Positions 16,228 through 27,935 of a stretch of 64,000 bases of DNA are shown one piece after another (within the stretch, counting starts at the first letter, position 1; the number at the start of each line of letters is the position of its first letter). The notes below the pieces were generated by a model that was not told where the DNA came from, did no database searches, and saw only the letters and a program-made list of their open reading frames with translations. The stretch is taken from positions 47,387,257 to 47,451,256 of the forward strand of contig OX457031.1 of NCBI GenBank assembly GCA_949752745.1, given 5' to 3'. This DNA comes from Protula sp. h YS-2021 (Eukaryota > Annelida > Polychaeta > Sabellida > Serpulidae). Both the position numbers and the translations under genes were made by a program.

Positions 16228-19200
16228 ACATTGCTTTGTAATGTCCATGCGCTAAAGTGGAATAGCCATCACTCATCACATATCGCTTGTCGTCATATGG
16301 GGAGAGGGCTACTTTCCTCAACTTCTCCGAGAAAAGCTGGTGACTATGACTTCGGATAATGTGTCCTGTAGCCATCGTTTGAGTTTTCTTAAACAAACTG
16401 TCTCTATACTGCACATGTTTAATGCGTCTTTGACAAGCTCGAGTGATGCCTTTAGCTGTATGTTTTTCTTTCCCACCGCACAATAAACTGTACATTTTCG
16501 GTCTGAGTCCAACAAACTCTTCAATAGGGACGCCTGCCGTCTCATCCTTCATTTTCCCAAGCACTTTTTTGTTCACGTTGGAATGTAGGAAATGATCCGG
16601 CGGATAGTCACTTGTGTCGAACAGGTCAGCATCCTGCTGCATATCGTTGTAGATATCTTCCGTTTCTATGTCGTAACATAGACTGTCGGTGTCGCTGAAC
16701 AACAACTTGGCATTGGGATACTTGACCATGATGTAGTTGTAATGAAAGTTGAACATAAGCACTTTGCTGAGGTCAAGAATGGTGAAGCCAACTTGAATGG
16801 GTTTATCCAGAAGCAAATCCACTTTGCGTAAATGTACCGCGGTCAAATCTTCGTTGAAAATTTTGAATTTGTGGAAAGAAGGTTTGGCCACAAGTTTCTT
16901 GAACCGCTTTTCCTTGTGAACAAGTTCAACATTGATTCGCTTTCTCACATTTTCCATGGTTTTGCCAAACACCGAGTTGTTCATCAGTTTGAAGAAGTCT
17001 TTCTCAAATGGGTTCTTGGCCAATTTTCTCTTTTCCGTGTTCAAGGTAATGTATTTTGCCAACCATTTGCTCTGTTCAAACATGATGGCGCGATGAACTT
17101 TAGTGACTTTCAACCCCAGTGAGACGTACTGTTGTAAATTCCTGTAATGAAGTACATATTTCTTCTTGTCAGACAAGTTAGGAATGAGCTTTTCACTGGA
17201 TTTCTCTTTCATGTTTAGATCTTTCCGCAGCTTCTGACTGTACTCTGACAATTCTTCAACTTTGACACATTTCCGTTCTGGAGCCACTGGGTAGTGATTA
17301 TGATGATCATGGATTGAATTTGGATATTCTAAATCCACTTCCAAAATGAATCCAATGTCGTCATCTTCATCCACATCCATGAAGTCGAGGGATTCTGGCT
17401 CGCTCACCCACATAAATCCTCTTTGTGGCATGCTTTGTGACATGGCCCAACCATACAAGTTGTTTGCGTCGAGGTACATCAGGTAGTTGTTTGGTATCTC
17501 AGAATTGTAATCTGCTATGTAGGGGTTATTCGCTTTCGCATACTTGTGTGTGATCACGGATATTCCTCCACGTATGCCTTGCTCAACCATTTGGTACATG
17601 TCGATGTCATTGATCAATTCTAACTTCACCTTTGTCGCTTTCAACATTGCATCCCACGACAGTCCTGGTGCTGTATAGTAGTGAGCAGGATCCAATTCAT
17701 ACGTGTTGAGGCATACTTGACGAAAATTTTCAAACACGTCAGCCATCAGCAACACATCTGATTTCAGGTACAAGTCATGGTATTCACCAAATGTGGTACA
17801 GTTGAATGTATCCCACACCTTCTGCGCATGCACATAATCCTCATCGCTAATGTCCTCTTCGCTAAGCTGACTATGAAACTTGTCCTTTGATGGTAGCTGT
17901 GTTTCAGCAAACTTGGATGGCTCGTCCACGTAATCGTAGGGGTACACGCCCTTTCTCAGCAACAAATCTTGTTGGTCACTATCGTGAATGTGAGAGGTCA
18001 TGTTGTAGAAGTTATCTTTCCCTTCTGCTGCAAGGTTGGATACCAACTTCTGTAGAGAGGTACTCATGAACTGAAAGCTGTCTGTAAATTTCAGATTGCT
18101 CATGGTGAATGCAATATATTTCTCAATGGTATTTGGAATGACTGTAATCGTTTCATCTTTGAATTTTCCAATTTCCTCCATGATCAAATGACTGTCATAG
18201 CCTCGCAAATTGTGGAAAAACACAGGAATGATAAAAGAATCTTTATCCCCTTGCTGATCCTTTCTAAGTCGGAATTGTAAGTTGCATTCATTGTGCGCTG
18301 CTCCGCGATATTTGCCATTGATATGGTCATGATCTCTCACACGATCTGCTCCTAGAGGTTCATGACAAATGTAGCAATCAACAGCGTTCTTAAAATTCTC
18401 TTTGTCTTCGCGAGTCATCACCATTTCCTTTGGTCGCTCTAAACCACGTACAATACGATCACGTTCATTCAACATATGGTCTAAAAAGACCTTTACAGCA
18501 TTGTCTCCTCGATACACGACTGGTGCACGTGTGTTGTACTGACTCACAACTACATAGGCAAAGCTGTTTGGACGATGATGTTGATACTTGTCTCCTTCTT
18601 CATGCTTTTGCGTGAAACATTCAAAGTCTGCATAAATCACAAACGGTGCTCGCTGTTGTTTGGCTACATTCTTAAACTTAACGAATGGTTCCTTGGGAAA
18701 TGATAAACGTTGCGCGCCATGCTTGCCACACACTTCACGATGCTCATCTAAAAGCTCTTGTCGCATAAACCCGTGAAGACAGTTGAAACAATAAAAAGCT
18801 GCACCATTATGCTTTGATCGATAAGACATAAGTCTGCTGAAATTCTTGATGAGGCAGTAATGCCTTTTCTTGTCATCGCTAATCAAAAGCAAGTTGATTT
18901 CTCTCACACTGGTGTTTCGACTCAGTTGTATCGGAACAACTACATCTTGCTCATATCCAAACACGTTGATGGACATATCATTCTCCTTTTCAAACTTTGG
19001 AATGTCCGTAATCGGTGTTGGAAATGTCATGCCCTCTGTCTTTAATTCCTTCTCAAATGGTGTGTAATGATTCACGCGATGTGAGTTGTTCTCATGAGGG
19101 TGAAGGTAAGCTAATACAGACCATAAGAAACACTTGTTGTCATCATTGTAAATGTTTAATACACCTTTTGTATTCTTCACTTTCTTCGGTAGTGGAATAA

Positions 19201-19945
19201 AACTACTCGCATCCAGTGGCGCTGACGTAGCTGTATGTACTTCAATATACAGTATGTTATCCAATACCCAGCCAGAGCCTTGTCGCTCATGTTCATCAAA
19301 CTTAGTAAACAATTCTTTATAGGCGTCTGGCAAGTCCTGCTCAATATCTGCTGGGTTGTATGCTGTATATGTTGGACTGCTGATAAATGAATTATCCACT
19401 TGTTCTACCATAACACCTTCAGCATTCGCTGTCAGTTTCTTGAAACGTGCATGAACGACAATGTACCATTTCATTCCATAGTTTAAGGTCTCCAACAAAT
19501 GTGCCTTGATACGGTTCTCTTGTTGTCGCATTTCAAGCAGTAAATCCGATCCATCCTCAGACTCAAATCGTCTTTCCTGCGCGTTTTCTCCCAGACTAAC
19601 CCTTCTACCTCTCCCTACTTGTCCTGCTTTTTCTTTCTTTGAAACATGTTCTTCATGAGACGCATTTTCCATCTCAGCTGGTATGCATGCATGTGCCTCA
19701 TAAGTATCCATAGATGGAAATATTTTAATGCATTCACAGCAGAGGAACGGATCAGGTCTGATAACACCATCTTGTACCGTCTTTCGTCTCTTGGCTTCAA
19801 TCATCTCAACAAGCTCTTCATTAGCACGTTTCATCTTAGCTTGTTTGCATGTATGTGCTACGAACAATTCCAGAGATGGAAATGTCACATTACAATCATG
19901 ACAGACGACTGATGTGTCTGAATTAGATGCCATTGTTGTTGTCAC
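16223..19945 (-). CDS. POLB: Protein-primed DNA polymerase, family B
   Basis: 1240 residues. Two C2HC fingers open the protein (C15, C18, H31, C33; C69, C72, H85, C87). A conserved pre-exonuclease region follows (about 258-330; NDDNKCFLWSVLAYLHP). Exonuclease motifs: YADFE (438-442), HNLRGYD (578-584) and YHDLYLKSDVLLMAD (722-736). An HNH-like insert with CYIC, HDH and HNEC sits at 524-554. Polymerase motifs: A, LDANNLYGWAM (825-835); B, KLMNNSVFGKT (986-996); C, DTDS (1085-1088). It would replicate the element from a protein primer at its ends. Its promoter is a TATAAATAG box at 19991-20000. No breaks. Confidence 0.97.
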   Translation of the reverse strand: MTTTMASNSDTSVVCHDCNVTFPSLELFVAHTCKQAKMKRANEELVEMIEAKRRKTVQDGVIRPDPFLCCECIKIFPSMDTYEAHACIPAEMENASHEEHVSKKEKAGQVGRGRRVSLGENAQERRFESEDGSDLLLEMRQQENRIKAHLLETLNYGMKWYIVVHARFKKLTANAEGVMVEQVDNSFISSPTYTAYNPADIEQDLPDAYKELFTKFDEHERQGSGWVLDNILYIEVHTATSAPLDASSFIPLPKKVKNTKGVLNIYNDDNKCFLWSVLAYLHPHENNSHRVNHYTPFEKELKTEGMTFPTPITDIPKFEKENDMSINVFGYEQDVVVPIQLSRNTSVREINLLLISDDKKRHYCLIKNFSRLMSYRSKHNGAAFYCFNCLHGFMRQELLDEHREVCGKHGAQRLSFPKEPFVKFKNVAKQQRAPFVIYADFECFTQKHEEGDKYQHHRPNSFAYVVVSQYNTRAPVVYRGDNAVKVFLDHMLNERDRIVRGLERPKEMVMTREDKENFKNAVDCYICHEPLGADRVRDHDHINGKYRGAAHNECNLQFRLRKDQQGDKDSFIIPVFFHNLRGYDSHLIMEEIGKFKDETITVIPNTIEKYIAFTMSNLKFTDSFQFMSTSLQKLVSNLAAEGKDNFYNMTSHIHDSDQQDLLLRKGVYPYDYVDEPSKFAETQLPSKDKFHSQLSEEDISDEDYVHAQKVWDTFNCTTFGEYHDLYLKSDVLLMADVFENFRQVCLNTYELDPAHYYTAPGLSWDAMLKATKVKLELINDIDMYQMVEQGIRGGISVITHKYAKANNPYIADYNSEIPNNYLMYLDANNLYGWAMSQSMPQRGFMWVSEPESLDFMDVDEDDDIGFILEVDLEYPNSIHDHHNHYPVAPERKCVKVEELSEYSQKLRKDLNMKEKSSEKLIPNLSDKKKYVLHYRNLQQYVSLGLKVTKVHRAIMFEQSKWLAKYITLNTEKRKLAKNPFEKDFFKLMNNSVFGKTMENVRKRINVELVHKEKRFKKLVAKPSFHKFKIFNEDLTAVHLRKVDLLLDKPIQVGFTILDLSKVLMFNFHYNYIMVKYPNAKLLFSDTDSLCYDIETEDIYNDMQQDADLFDTSDYPPDHFLHSNVNKKVLGKMKDETAGVPIEEFVGLRPKMYSLLCGGKEKHTAKGITRACQRRIKHVQYRDSLFKKTQTMATGHIIRSHSHQLFSEKLRKVALSPYDDKRYVMSDGYSTLAHGHYKAML

Positions 19946-19990
19946 GTCAATTGCTTAAACTGATATGATGAAATGTAGGTCTCACTCATC

Positions 19991-20000
19991 CTATTTATAC
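19991..20000 (-). promoter_or_regulatory. TATA box of the polymerase gene
   Basis: Reads TATAAATAG on the minus strand, about 46 bases before the ATG at 19945 and just inside the right TIR boundary. It is unique sequence, so the leftward promoter is not duplicated on the left arm. Confidence 0.6.
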
Positions 20001-20982
20001 CGCCTAGGCATGTATTGCAGAGACATCTAGCGGAGAGCGATGTGTTCTGACGATACCTGAAAGCATTAAGAAAAGAAAAGCATAATATGTTTTTTAAAAA
20101 AAATTAAATTTTGGATTAGAACCCTGATTTTTACCCTACTACACCATGGTAAAATGTTCAAACTTATTTTATACATCATATTTTGTCAAAAAACAAAATT
20201 TGTTAAAGTTGGTCTAGAACCCTCATTTTTACTCTACTACACCATTGTATAATGTTTAAACTTATTTTATACATCATATTTTGTCAAAAAACAAAATTTG
20301 TTAAAATTGGTCTAGAACCACCATTTTTCCACTACTATGACTTTAGAATATTCAAATAAGTAGCGTGCTAAAATGTTCAAACTTATTTTATATATCATAT
20401 GGTGTTAAAAACTAAATTTGTTAAAGTTGGTCTAGAACCACCATTTTCCCACTACTATAACTTTAGAACATTCAAATAAGTAGCATGCTAAAATGTTCAA
20501 ATTTATTTTATATATTATATGGTGTTAAAAACTACATTTGTTAAATGTGTTTTAGAAGTGTCATTTTCCAACTACTATAACTTAAAACATAACATTGGAC
20601 TTAACGTAGGGAAAATCCCATTCCTTCTCAAATTTATTGATCGTTCCCACACTCTGTACGAGTGCACTCTGAATTTATCGATCGGTTTTTCTCCCATACT
20701 CTGTACGAGTGCACTCTGAATTTATCAATCAGTTTTTCTCCCACACTCTGTACGAGTGCACTTATGCTATGTGTAGTTATTGCAATGGGGAAACCATTGA
20801 AATATGACTAATTAAATATTATCATAATAATAATAATAATAAAAAAATAAAAAAATTTAAAAAAAGTTACACAGTCACATAATGTCACAGAGTCACATGA
20901 TGTCACAGTCACATGTTGTCACATAATGTCACAGAGTCATAAAAATGAGCAAAAACTAAAAATAACCAAAAAAAATTTTTTT

Positions 20983-21055
20983 TGTCCCAGCCAGGAACCG
21001 AACCCGGGGCTCTTAGGTTGCTAGTCGTTCGCTCTAACCAGTGAGCCATTACGAC
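20983..21055 (-). ncRNA. tRNA-like sequence 3, right TIR copy
   Basis: Mirror of 5838-5910, with one change in the 3' part of the T arm. Confidence 0.5.
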
Positions 21056-21259
21056 TTCTCTGTTGAACGATCTGATAATGACATACATACGTTTGACTAA
21101 TTATGTTCATATAGCAATTCAATAGTCATATAGCTATTTGATGTTACATAGTCACGTGATGTAACAAAGTGTCACATGATGTAACATAGTGTAACATTGT
21201 GTCACATTGTGTTACATAATGTAACATAATGTTACCAAAAAAAAAAAAAAAAAAAAAAA

Positions 21260-21293
21260 AAACATTTTACAAAGTTTTGAATTCACTTCAACT

Positions 21294-21294
<1 letters not shown>
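21260..21294 (-). repeat. Gene fragment between poly-A runs, right TIR copy
   Basis: Mirror of 5586-5620, with long A runs on both sides. Confidence 0.85.
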
Positions 21295-21326
<32 letters not shown>

Positions 21327-21830
21327 TGACTTACCACAAGTCATTGGTTAATTTGTCTTCCAATCTTGCACTTCCCTTTTCCAAAGAATAACCAAATCTT
21401 TCACTTCTCTTTTCCAATGAATAGCTAATGTTTCACTTCCTTTTTCCAAAGAATAGTCAATGTTTCACTTCGTCTCCTATGTGTATTCCAGTCAATCCTT
21501 CACTTGTTCTTGAACAGCACAGCACAACACAATAGGTAAGAGCAACTGTTTTCACTTTTTTCCCCTGTGTATCCAACGGCAGTCAGAGCTTGAATGATGT
21601 ATATGTGCACAGACAATGTGCTCTTATAGGAGTGTTGAATCACATCCTAGGGGGGGGGGTCCCATGATATGATATACTTCTTCACCGGGGGGGGGGTCCC
21701 TATGCTATATGATTCTTGACCGGGGGGGGGGGGTCCCCATGGTATATGACTCTTCACCAGGGGGGGGGGGTCCCCATGGTATATGATTCTTCACCAGGGG
21801 GGGGGGGGGGTCCCCATGATATGAAAGTGG

Positions 21831-21915
21831 TGCCCGAGGGCGGGTTCGATCCATTGACCTTCAGATCATGGGTCCGCTTACGGGTCCTATGCTCTACCGA
21901 CTGAGCCATTCCGGC
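21831..21915 (-). ncRNA. tRNA-like sequence 2, right TIR copy
   Basis: Mirror of 4964-5048. Confidence 0.5.
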
Positions 21916-22068
21916 CAGAAGGTTAATGATTGGGAAAATAGTCCTCATATACAATTAGAGCCACATGAAACATGATTTATAGGTCACGTGACATATGATT
22001 GACAGGTCACGTGACTAAAGACTCACTTTGACAACCTAAATGATATGATTGACAGAAAGTGAAAGTAG

Positions 22069-22154
22069 TGCCGGAGGGCGGGCTCGAACCACCGACCTTC
22101 AGATCATGCTTCAGCATTAAGGGCCCTGCGCTCTACCAACTGAGCCATTCAGGT
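22069..22154 (-). ncRNA. tRNA-like sequence 1, right TIR copy
   Basis: Mirror of 4725-4810, but the anticodon-loop region reads CCCTTAA (CTT, lysine-like). This is one of the few base differences between the TIRs. Confidence 0.5.
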
Positions 22155-22405
22155 CAGAAGGTTATTGATCGGGAAAATTTTCCTCATATACATGATTGAC
22201 AGGTCATGTGACATATGACACGTGACACATGATTGACATGTCACGTGACTAATGATGTCATGATGACCTCATTATGACGTCATTCATACAGGCGCGCGCT
22301 ATTTCAATTACCATCTGGTCCAGAACTCTCATGAGAGTTCTGGACCACCCTGTGACGTCATTTTGGCGCCAATTTTTGGTCCAGAACTCTCGTTTCTCAA
22401 CTACT

Positions 22406-22411
22406 TTTGAG
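22406..22411. repeat. Right target-site duplication of the Polinton (TTTGAG)
   Basis: Exact copy of 4468-4473. Confidence 0.9.
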
Positions 22412-22713
22412 ACTAATGTCTTTTCTTTTTCAATGAACCTTTTCTCTGCTTTCCATTTTGAAAAAGTTTTAACAATTTATTTCTTATTTAAATTACCTGT
22501 ATGTGCTTAAATTGACATTTAATTGTCATGAATTCGGTGGCGTTTGGGTCGGCTTAAATAATAAAAGAATAAGCACCACATAAATTTTGTATATTGTTAG
22601 CCGCTATTGTTTAGACAAGGCACAAAAAAAACTAAGCCCCTGTCTGGTTACACACTTGCTGCTATAATCCCTAGTAACAATATCTAAGACAGCAACATGC
22701 CCAGTGTTGTAAG
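22406..22713 (+). mobile_element. pogo/Tigger-like MITE, middle fragment
   Basis: Continues the MITE begun at 4379 and aligns in inverted orientation with the interior of the copy at 52603-53291. It is interrupted at 22713 by a second insertion. Confidence 0.7.
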
Positions 22714-24468
22714 GGGGTTTGGACAACTCGGCACCTTGCCATCTCGGCACCAAACAAACTCGGCACCATTTGGACAACTCGGCACCATTTTTTTGGACAA
22801 CTCGGCACCACACTTTGGACAACTCGGCACCAATTTCTTTAAGTCGGCACCAAGAATTTAAAAGTTGGTTGACTATTTTATTTTAATTCACTCTTGTTTT
22901 ATTGTAGAAACGAAGTAATTAACGAAATACCAAATTTATTGAAAGCAGTGTGAATCTGACAAACATCAAATATCACAATATCCAAATAGGGGTCAGGACA
23001 TCTCGCCATAAATCCAACTCGCCATATGGCGACTTGGAAACCAACTCGCCATACTTTTATACCAACTCGCAATACTTTTTTTGCTTACATTGTACACACC
23101 ATTTTCGTGAGAATGTCCTCTCTTGCTTAGCTTCTCATTATGAAACTAAGGGTAATTTTATGCATGTTTAACTTCATGGTTTTTTTTTTGTTTTTTTGTT
23201 TTTTGCTTCAATTTTACACACCAATCTAAGTTTTGCCCATTTTAAGTTTAGTGACATTGGATCGCCATTCCTTTAAATTGAAATACATGAAAGTAATTAA
23301 GTAGAACCGGGAGAGAAGCAATTAGTTGGAAATACAGTGGATTATAAGTGGGAGATATTGTAATTGTTCTTGAAATGAAATTGCAATCCCACTATGAGCG
23401 GGAGAGTGTGCAATTATTTTTTAAATGAAATTGCAATGGAGTGTTAGTGGGAGATATTGCAATTATTTGTGAAATGAAATTGCAATTGAGTGTTAATGGG
23501 AGAGATTTCATTTATTTTTTAAATTAAATTGCAATGGAGTATTAATGGGAGAGATTGCAATTATTCATAGTTGGCCAATGAGACTAACAAAATGAAGAGA
23601 GAGCTCTGATACTGGGTAACCCGACAGACCAATCACACTACGGTACAGTGCAATTTTCCTGTATAAAGGAGTAAATTTTTGGTCTTGAAATCAGTTCAAC
23701 AAATCTGGATAAATAAATTTGTGTTTCCTTCTATTTCATACTTTTTCAGCACCCCTTTTCGGTAGTAAACAATTTCCTTATACACGCACGCTCTGTTTAG
23801 TTCTTGTATTTTACACACAATTTTTCGGTTGTAACCAATACGTATAGAAGGCCGAAAGGGCATTTGAAAAGTATGGCGAGCTGGCAAGACCTATGGCGAA
23901 TTGGTAAGCATTTGGAAAATTATGGAGACTTGGTTCATGTAGAGTTGGTAAATTGTCCTCAACGTGCTTTATGTACCCGCTGTTTAGGATGGGAAACCAA
24001 GTATAAAATGGACTGTGAAATGTGGTATGTAAAACGACCCGTTCTCATTACAAATTAAAGTTAGTTAAACTGTGAATGCCATGAGAGAGCCAATACATGG
24101 CGAGAAATTTTTGTATGTCTATCATAAATCGTTCAAATTGTGAAGATTCTTGAGATAATTAACTTTGGGTGATATATATATTTGGATATTGTGATATTTG
24201 ATGTTTGTGAGATTCACACTGCTTTCAATAAATTTGGCATTTCGTTGTAGTGCGACGTTTAATTACTTCGTTTCTACAATAAAACAAGAGTAAATTAAAA
24301 TAAAATAGTCAACCGAACTTTTAAATTCTTGGTGCCGACTTAAAAAAAATGGTGCCGAGTTGTCCAAAGTGTGGTGCCGAGCTGTCCAAAAAAAATGGTG
24401 CCGAGCTGCACAAATGGTGCAGAGTTTGTTGGTGCCGAGATGGCAAGGTGCCGAGTTGTCCAAAGACC
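22714..24468. mobile_element. 1.75-kb non-autonomous DNA transposon, 8-bp TSD
   Basis: The ends read GGGGTTTGGACAACTCGG and, inverted, GGTCTTTGGACAACTCGG. GTTGTAAG is duplicated at 22706-22713 and 24469-24476. The terminal inverted repeats are about 275-295 bp (to about 22988 and from about 24180), rich in a ggtgccgag motif. Inside, 23330-23570 holds about four units of a 60-bp minisatellite (gggagatattgcaatt type), and ctcgcca/tggcgag motifs are in inverted order. An 8-bp duplication fits hAT-like integration. No transposase is encoded. Confidence 0.75.
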
Positions 24469-24708
24469 GTTGTAAGTAATGTACCGCAAAAATACAGTGG
24501 ATTCCCCACCGACTGACAGTGGTCCGATCTCAGTCATTTTGAGGGCTCGGGACCGAAAAAAGCGGCCCGAAGTGGTCCGATCCGAGGTGGTCCCAATTGG
24601 GAGTTTTCTTTACCATTAAAGTCTATGGAGCGCATTCGGGACCGAAAAAAGTGCCCTAATTCAGAGGTGGTCCCAAGAGGGAGGTGGTCCGATGCCGTGG
24701 TTCCACTG
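24469..24708 (+). mobile_element. pogo/Tigger-like MITE, right fragment
   Basis: Finishes the MITE and ends in GGTTCCACTG, the inverse of its CAGTGGAACC start, followed by TA repeats. Confidence 0.7.
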
Positions 24709-27680
24709 TATATATATATATATATATATAGTTATAGTTATATATATATATAACTGAAATTTTAAGTGAATTTTTCAAATTAGGAAAGCTCATAGAAAAT
24801 TAAACATTTGATAATATAAGTTCCCACAAATGGTGTTTTTAGCAATAAAGAACTAGAATCTCATTCCGCTAGCGAAATCTTAAACACTTGACAAAAATTA
24901 AAACGCAAAAATACTTCCTTCAATGGGTTATTTCTTGAATAGTATATCGCAAACAACACAGCTTGAATACGTCTTATAAGCCGGGTAGTGTTTGGCTTTT
25001 GTCGACTTAAGGTTTTATTGACTGATCAGGCATACGCCGTGTTATCTATTTGCGCAGTGAGAGCTCGCACAAATCTGAGCAACTGTGTGTTCTGTGCTAC
25101 GCGTTAAATGTTCCGTATTTACTTGCAAAAAATACACTCTTTTCACATGGCGTATTAAACAAGAAAACGAAATCGAAGGCGAAAATAAAAAGTGTCATGC
25201 ACACGTTCATATCAAGTTCTACCTAAGTCCCAGGTTTCGTGGCCCAAGGGCCCGTAGTGCCAGTGGAGGAGATGACACAAGAAATCCGATCACTGCCAAG
25301 AAAAAATATACCAACGGCTGCTCGCACAAAGTCATGAACACCTTGCAAGCGAAAGGCTTGTCAAGTGTTAACAATGGCAAATATGTTTCATATAACTTAT
25401 ACAGCACACTTAACAAACAACAAACTTACAGATAAGAAGCAACCTTACACATAAGCTACTCAATTAATTTTGCAACACCCCAATTTCTATTCTTTAAGAT
25501 TTTTCATCAAAATGGTAAAAGTAGCAAAAGATATTTAAAACCAGACTCGAGCCAACGTTAACGGTTGATATATTTTGTACAGATTTTAGAGATCCACTTA
25601 AAATTTTAGTACCCCTGCAGAGTTACTGATTTGACATACTCATTGTAACCTATATATTTTTCTGCGCAATCTAGTCGACAACAACATCAAAAGACCCTGC
25701 CATTCTTGCGTGCATTCGTTGATGGTAGAGGTGTTATGTTACCACAGCACACTATAATATCGGCTCGCTCTTACTGTTGAGTAAACACATCATACATTCA
25801 CAGAGACAAGACGAATCTCACATCATACAAAACCAATGTTTTTTTGCACTTGGGAAGGAGTCCTAAGGAGTTATTGCTTTTCAAAAAATTGAAGTTTCTT
25901 ATTTTTTTCTTTTTTGGCTTTTTTTCCGCCATTTTTCTGTCGGTTTCCGCACATCTTCTCCGATACATCTTAAGCTAGGAAAATGAAACTTATAGTTGAC
26001 TTGGGATCTTGAATCTAGCTATAAATTTTTTTATGACGTCATCACCGCTGTTCTATGACGTCATGACATTTTAAAACTAAATATCTCGAAAACGATTTAG
26101 GAATAAAATACGTTGGAAGACTACTTTTTTTGCAAAGAATTATGTGGTGACCTACTTTCTTAGCAGTGATGTCTTCTTATGATTTTAGTTATTTTGGAAC
26201 TTGATATGTTTATTTTAACTCTGTCTAATACAAACAATTTTTCATCGCAAGAAATCATAAGTTCCTACTATGCTTACTTCCACCTGCCTATTTCTAAATC
26301 CACAGCACTACCAAATCCTTATTTATAACTTGGTTACAAAGAAAATACTTATTCTTCTAATCAGTGCACTTGTATTACGCATAAAATAGTTATGTTGACA
26401 TCACAACTTACTCACAATTAGGTTGTGCGCTTAATCAATATGTTTAGAAATTAAGGTTTTTGGTTTTGTCACGAATTCCGTTATATTTAAGCTCAGGTGG
26501 TGTTTAGCTATATGGAGGATACACATGGTCTGTGCTCTGTTGTCTGTCTATCCGTCTGTTGAGATTAAATTTTGTATTCTCCCACAATTTTCATTAGATT
26601 GCAATAAATATTTTTTTGAATATTTGGCCTCATTATTGAGGGGGGAGATGTGCTCGCAATGGAAAAATAATAAAAATTTAGTGACATTTTTTTTAATCTT
26701 TTAAGCCTTCAGAATCATTATTGTTGTGGCCCCAAGTGTAATTCTCGCTACTCAGTTCCTAAAACGTTCTAGTTAATGTTGTGTTTCTCGCTAGTACAGA
26801 CGTCGGAGTGACCTTGCACTGGGATGTGACACAGGTGTGGAACCACAATGCCCTTTGTTAGTAGCCTATTGTGCTACATAAATGTATTACATAAAACTCC
26901 TGCGTGACGACTTGAAGTCCCAGCTCTGCTACAATATATTTATGGGTAACGAGAAGCACGGTTTGACGAAAGTCAAATCAGTAAAAACTTGGCCCAAATT
27001 AAAAATAAAAAAACCCCTAAAATTTCTATTGTTTTTAATTCGGATTTAGTGCGATCCCGTTCTAAAAGGATAATTCACTTTTCATAACCATGTATCCTGC
27101 TGAAAACTGACCTGCATATAAACGTGCATTTAACATGCCTTGTGCCCGACCCTGCATCCAACCACTCTCGAGCGTGTGATTTTTTAAAGACTTTCGAAGC
27201 TTCTGTTTTACATTTGGATCGTTATAACGACCATCCAAAAGCTTTATGACAATTTATGATTTATATACATAATATTTTATATATAATGATGCATTAAAAT
27301 GGTGCACATAAAAATGCACGCTATTAAATTTAAAGTTTATTACTTTTTTATCGTGCTGAGTTGCACACAGGTTCAACTGATCTCGAGCTATATTGCATGC
27401 ACACACATGCACTTATTTTTGGCAATGCGTCAAAGACTCCGCTGTATTTACAACAGGCCTCAGCTGTGAGGTAGTAGCAAACTATGCACAGCGAGCATCA
27501 GCCTCTTGCTCAGTGTAGAAGAAAGGAAAAATTACCCTGTCTTTCCGTATTGATTTGACCTTGAAAACAACCTTAATAATAAATAAAAATATTGATTGAA
27601 CTAGTTAACGTCAGGTTCTATATACTGCAAAAGTTTGGTGTCAAACGGACCAGTAGTTTCTGACAAGTTGTGATGACAAA
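24709..27680. other. Intergenic, repeats only
   Basis: TA run at 24709-24750, then AT-rich sequence. A 116-codon open frame at 25085-25435 has no recognisable domain and no splice or promoter support. Low-complexity T runs near 25890-25930. No RNA gene seen. Confidence 0.5.
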
Positions 27681-27935
27681 ATGACGGCCGACTGTAAAGA
27701 AGAAAACGATGAAAATGTCACGGGTGCCTCTGAGTATGCTGGGTCTAGGTCTTCTAGTAAACATCAAGTCTGGATTTATTTCGGTGGAGTTCAAGCTGTA
27801 TTTATTTATGGTATTAAAGATGAGATTTGTGTTTTGACCGCACTTCTCTATTGCTCAGAGTTAAGACTGGTGCAACATAATCTTTATTTTTTATTCCTCA
27901 CAGGTGGAACCTGTGGGGGTAATATATGCGATTGA
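27681..27935 (+). pseudogene. Possible fragment of a BED/hAT-type transposase start
   Basis: 84 codons; the first 40 include SRSSSKHQVWIYFGG, which recalls the S-x-VW-x-YF start of BED zinc fingers in hAT transposases and ZBED genes. The zinc ligands are not present and the rest diverges, so this is at most a remnant. Confidence 0.2.

Larger units (their letters stand above)
4474..22405 (+). mobile_element. Polinton/Maverick, complete 17.9-kb element
   Basis: Starts AGTAGTTGAGAAACG and ends with its complement, flanked by the TTTGAG duplication. It carries the full Polinton core: RVE integrase, HerA/FtsK-type packaging ATPase, adenain-like cysteine protease, minor and major capsid proteins, and protein-primed family B DNA polymerase. 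Rightward genes (6883-14594) and leftward genes (14745-19945) converge. The terminal inverted repeats are about 2.4 kb and nearly identical, so the insertion is recent or the repeats have been homogenised. The one clear lesion is an in-frame stop in the major capsid gene. Confidence 0.97.
20029..22405 (-). repeat. Polinton right terminal inverted repeat (2377 bp)
   Basis: Inverted copy of 4474-6864, with the same minisatellites, T/A runs and tRNA-like units. The lengths differ by 14 bases, mostly in homopolymers. Confidence 0.95.

Noticed and set aside
25085..25435. 116-codon frame as a host gene
   Set aside because: No domain, no splice or promoter signal and average composition; kept only as a note in the intergenic entry.
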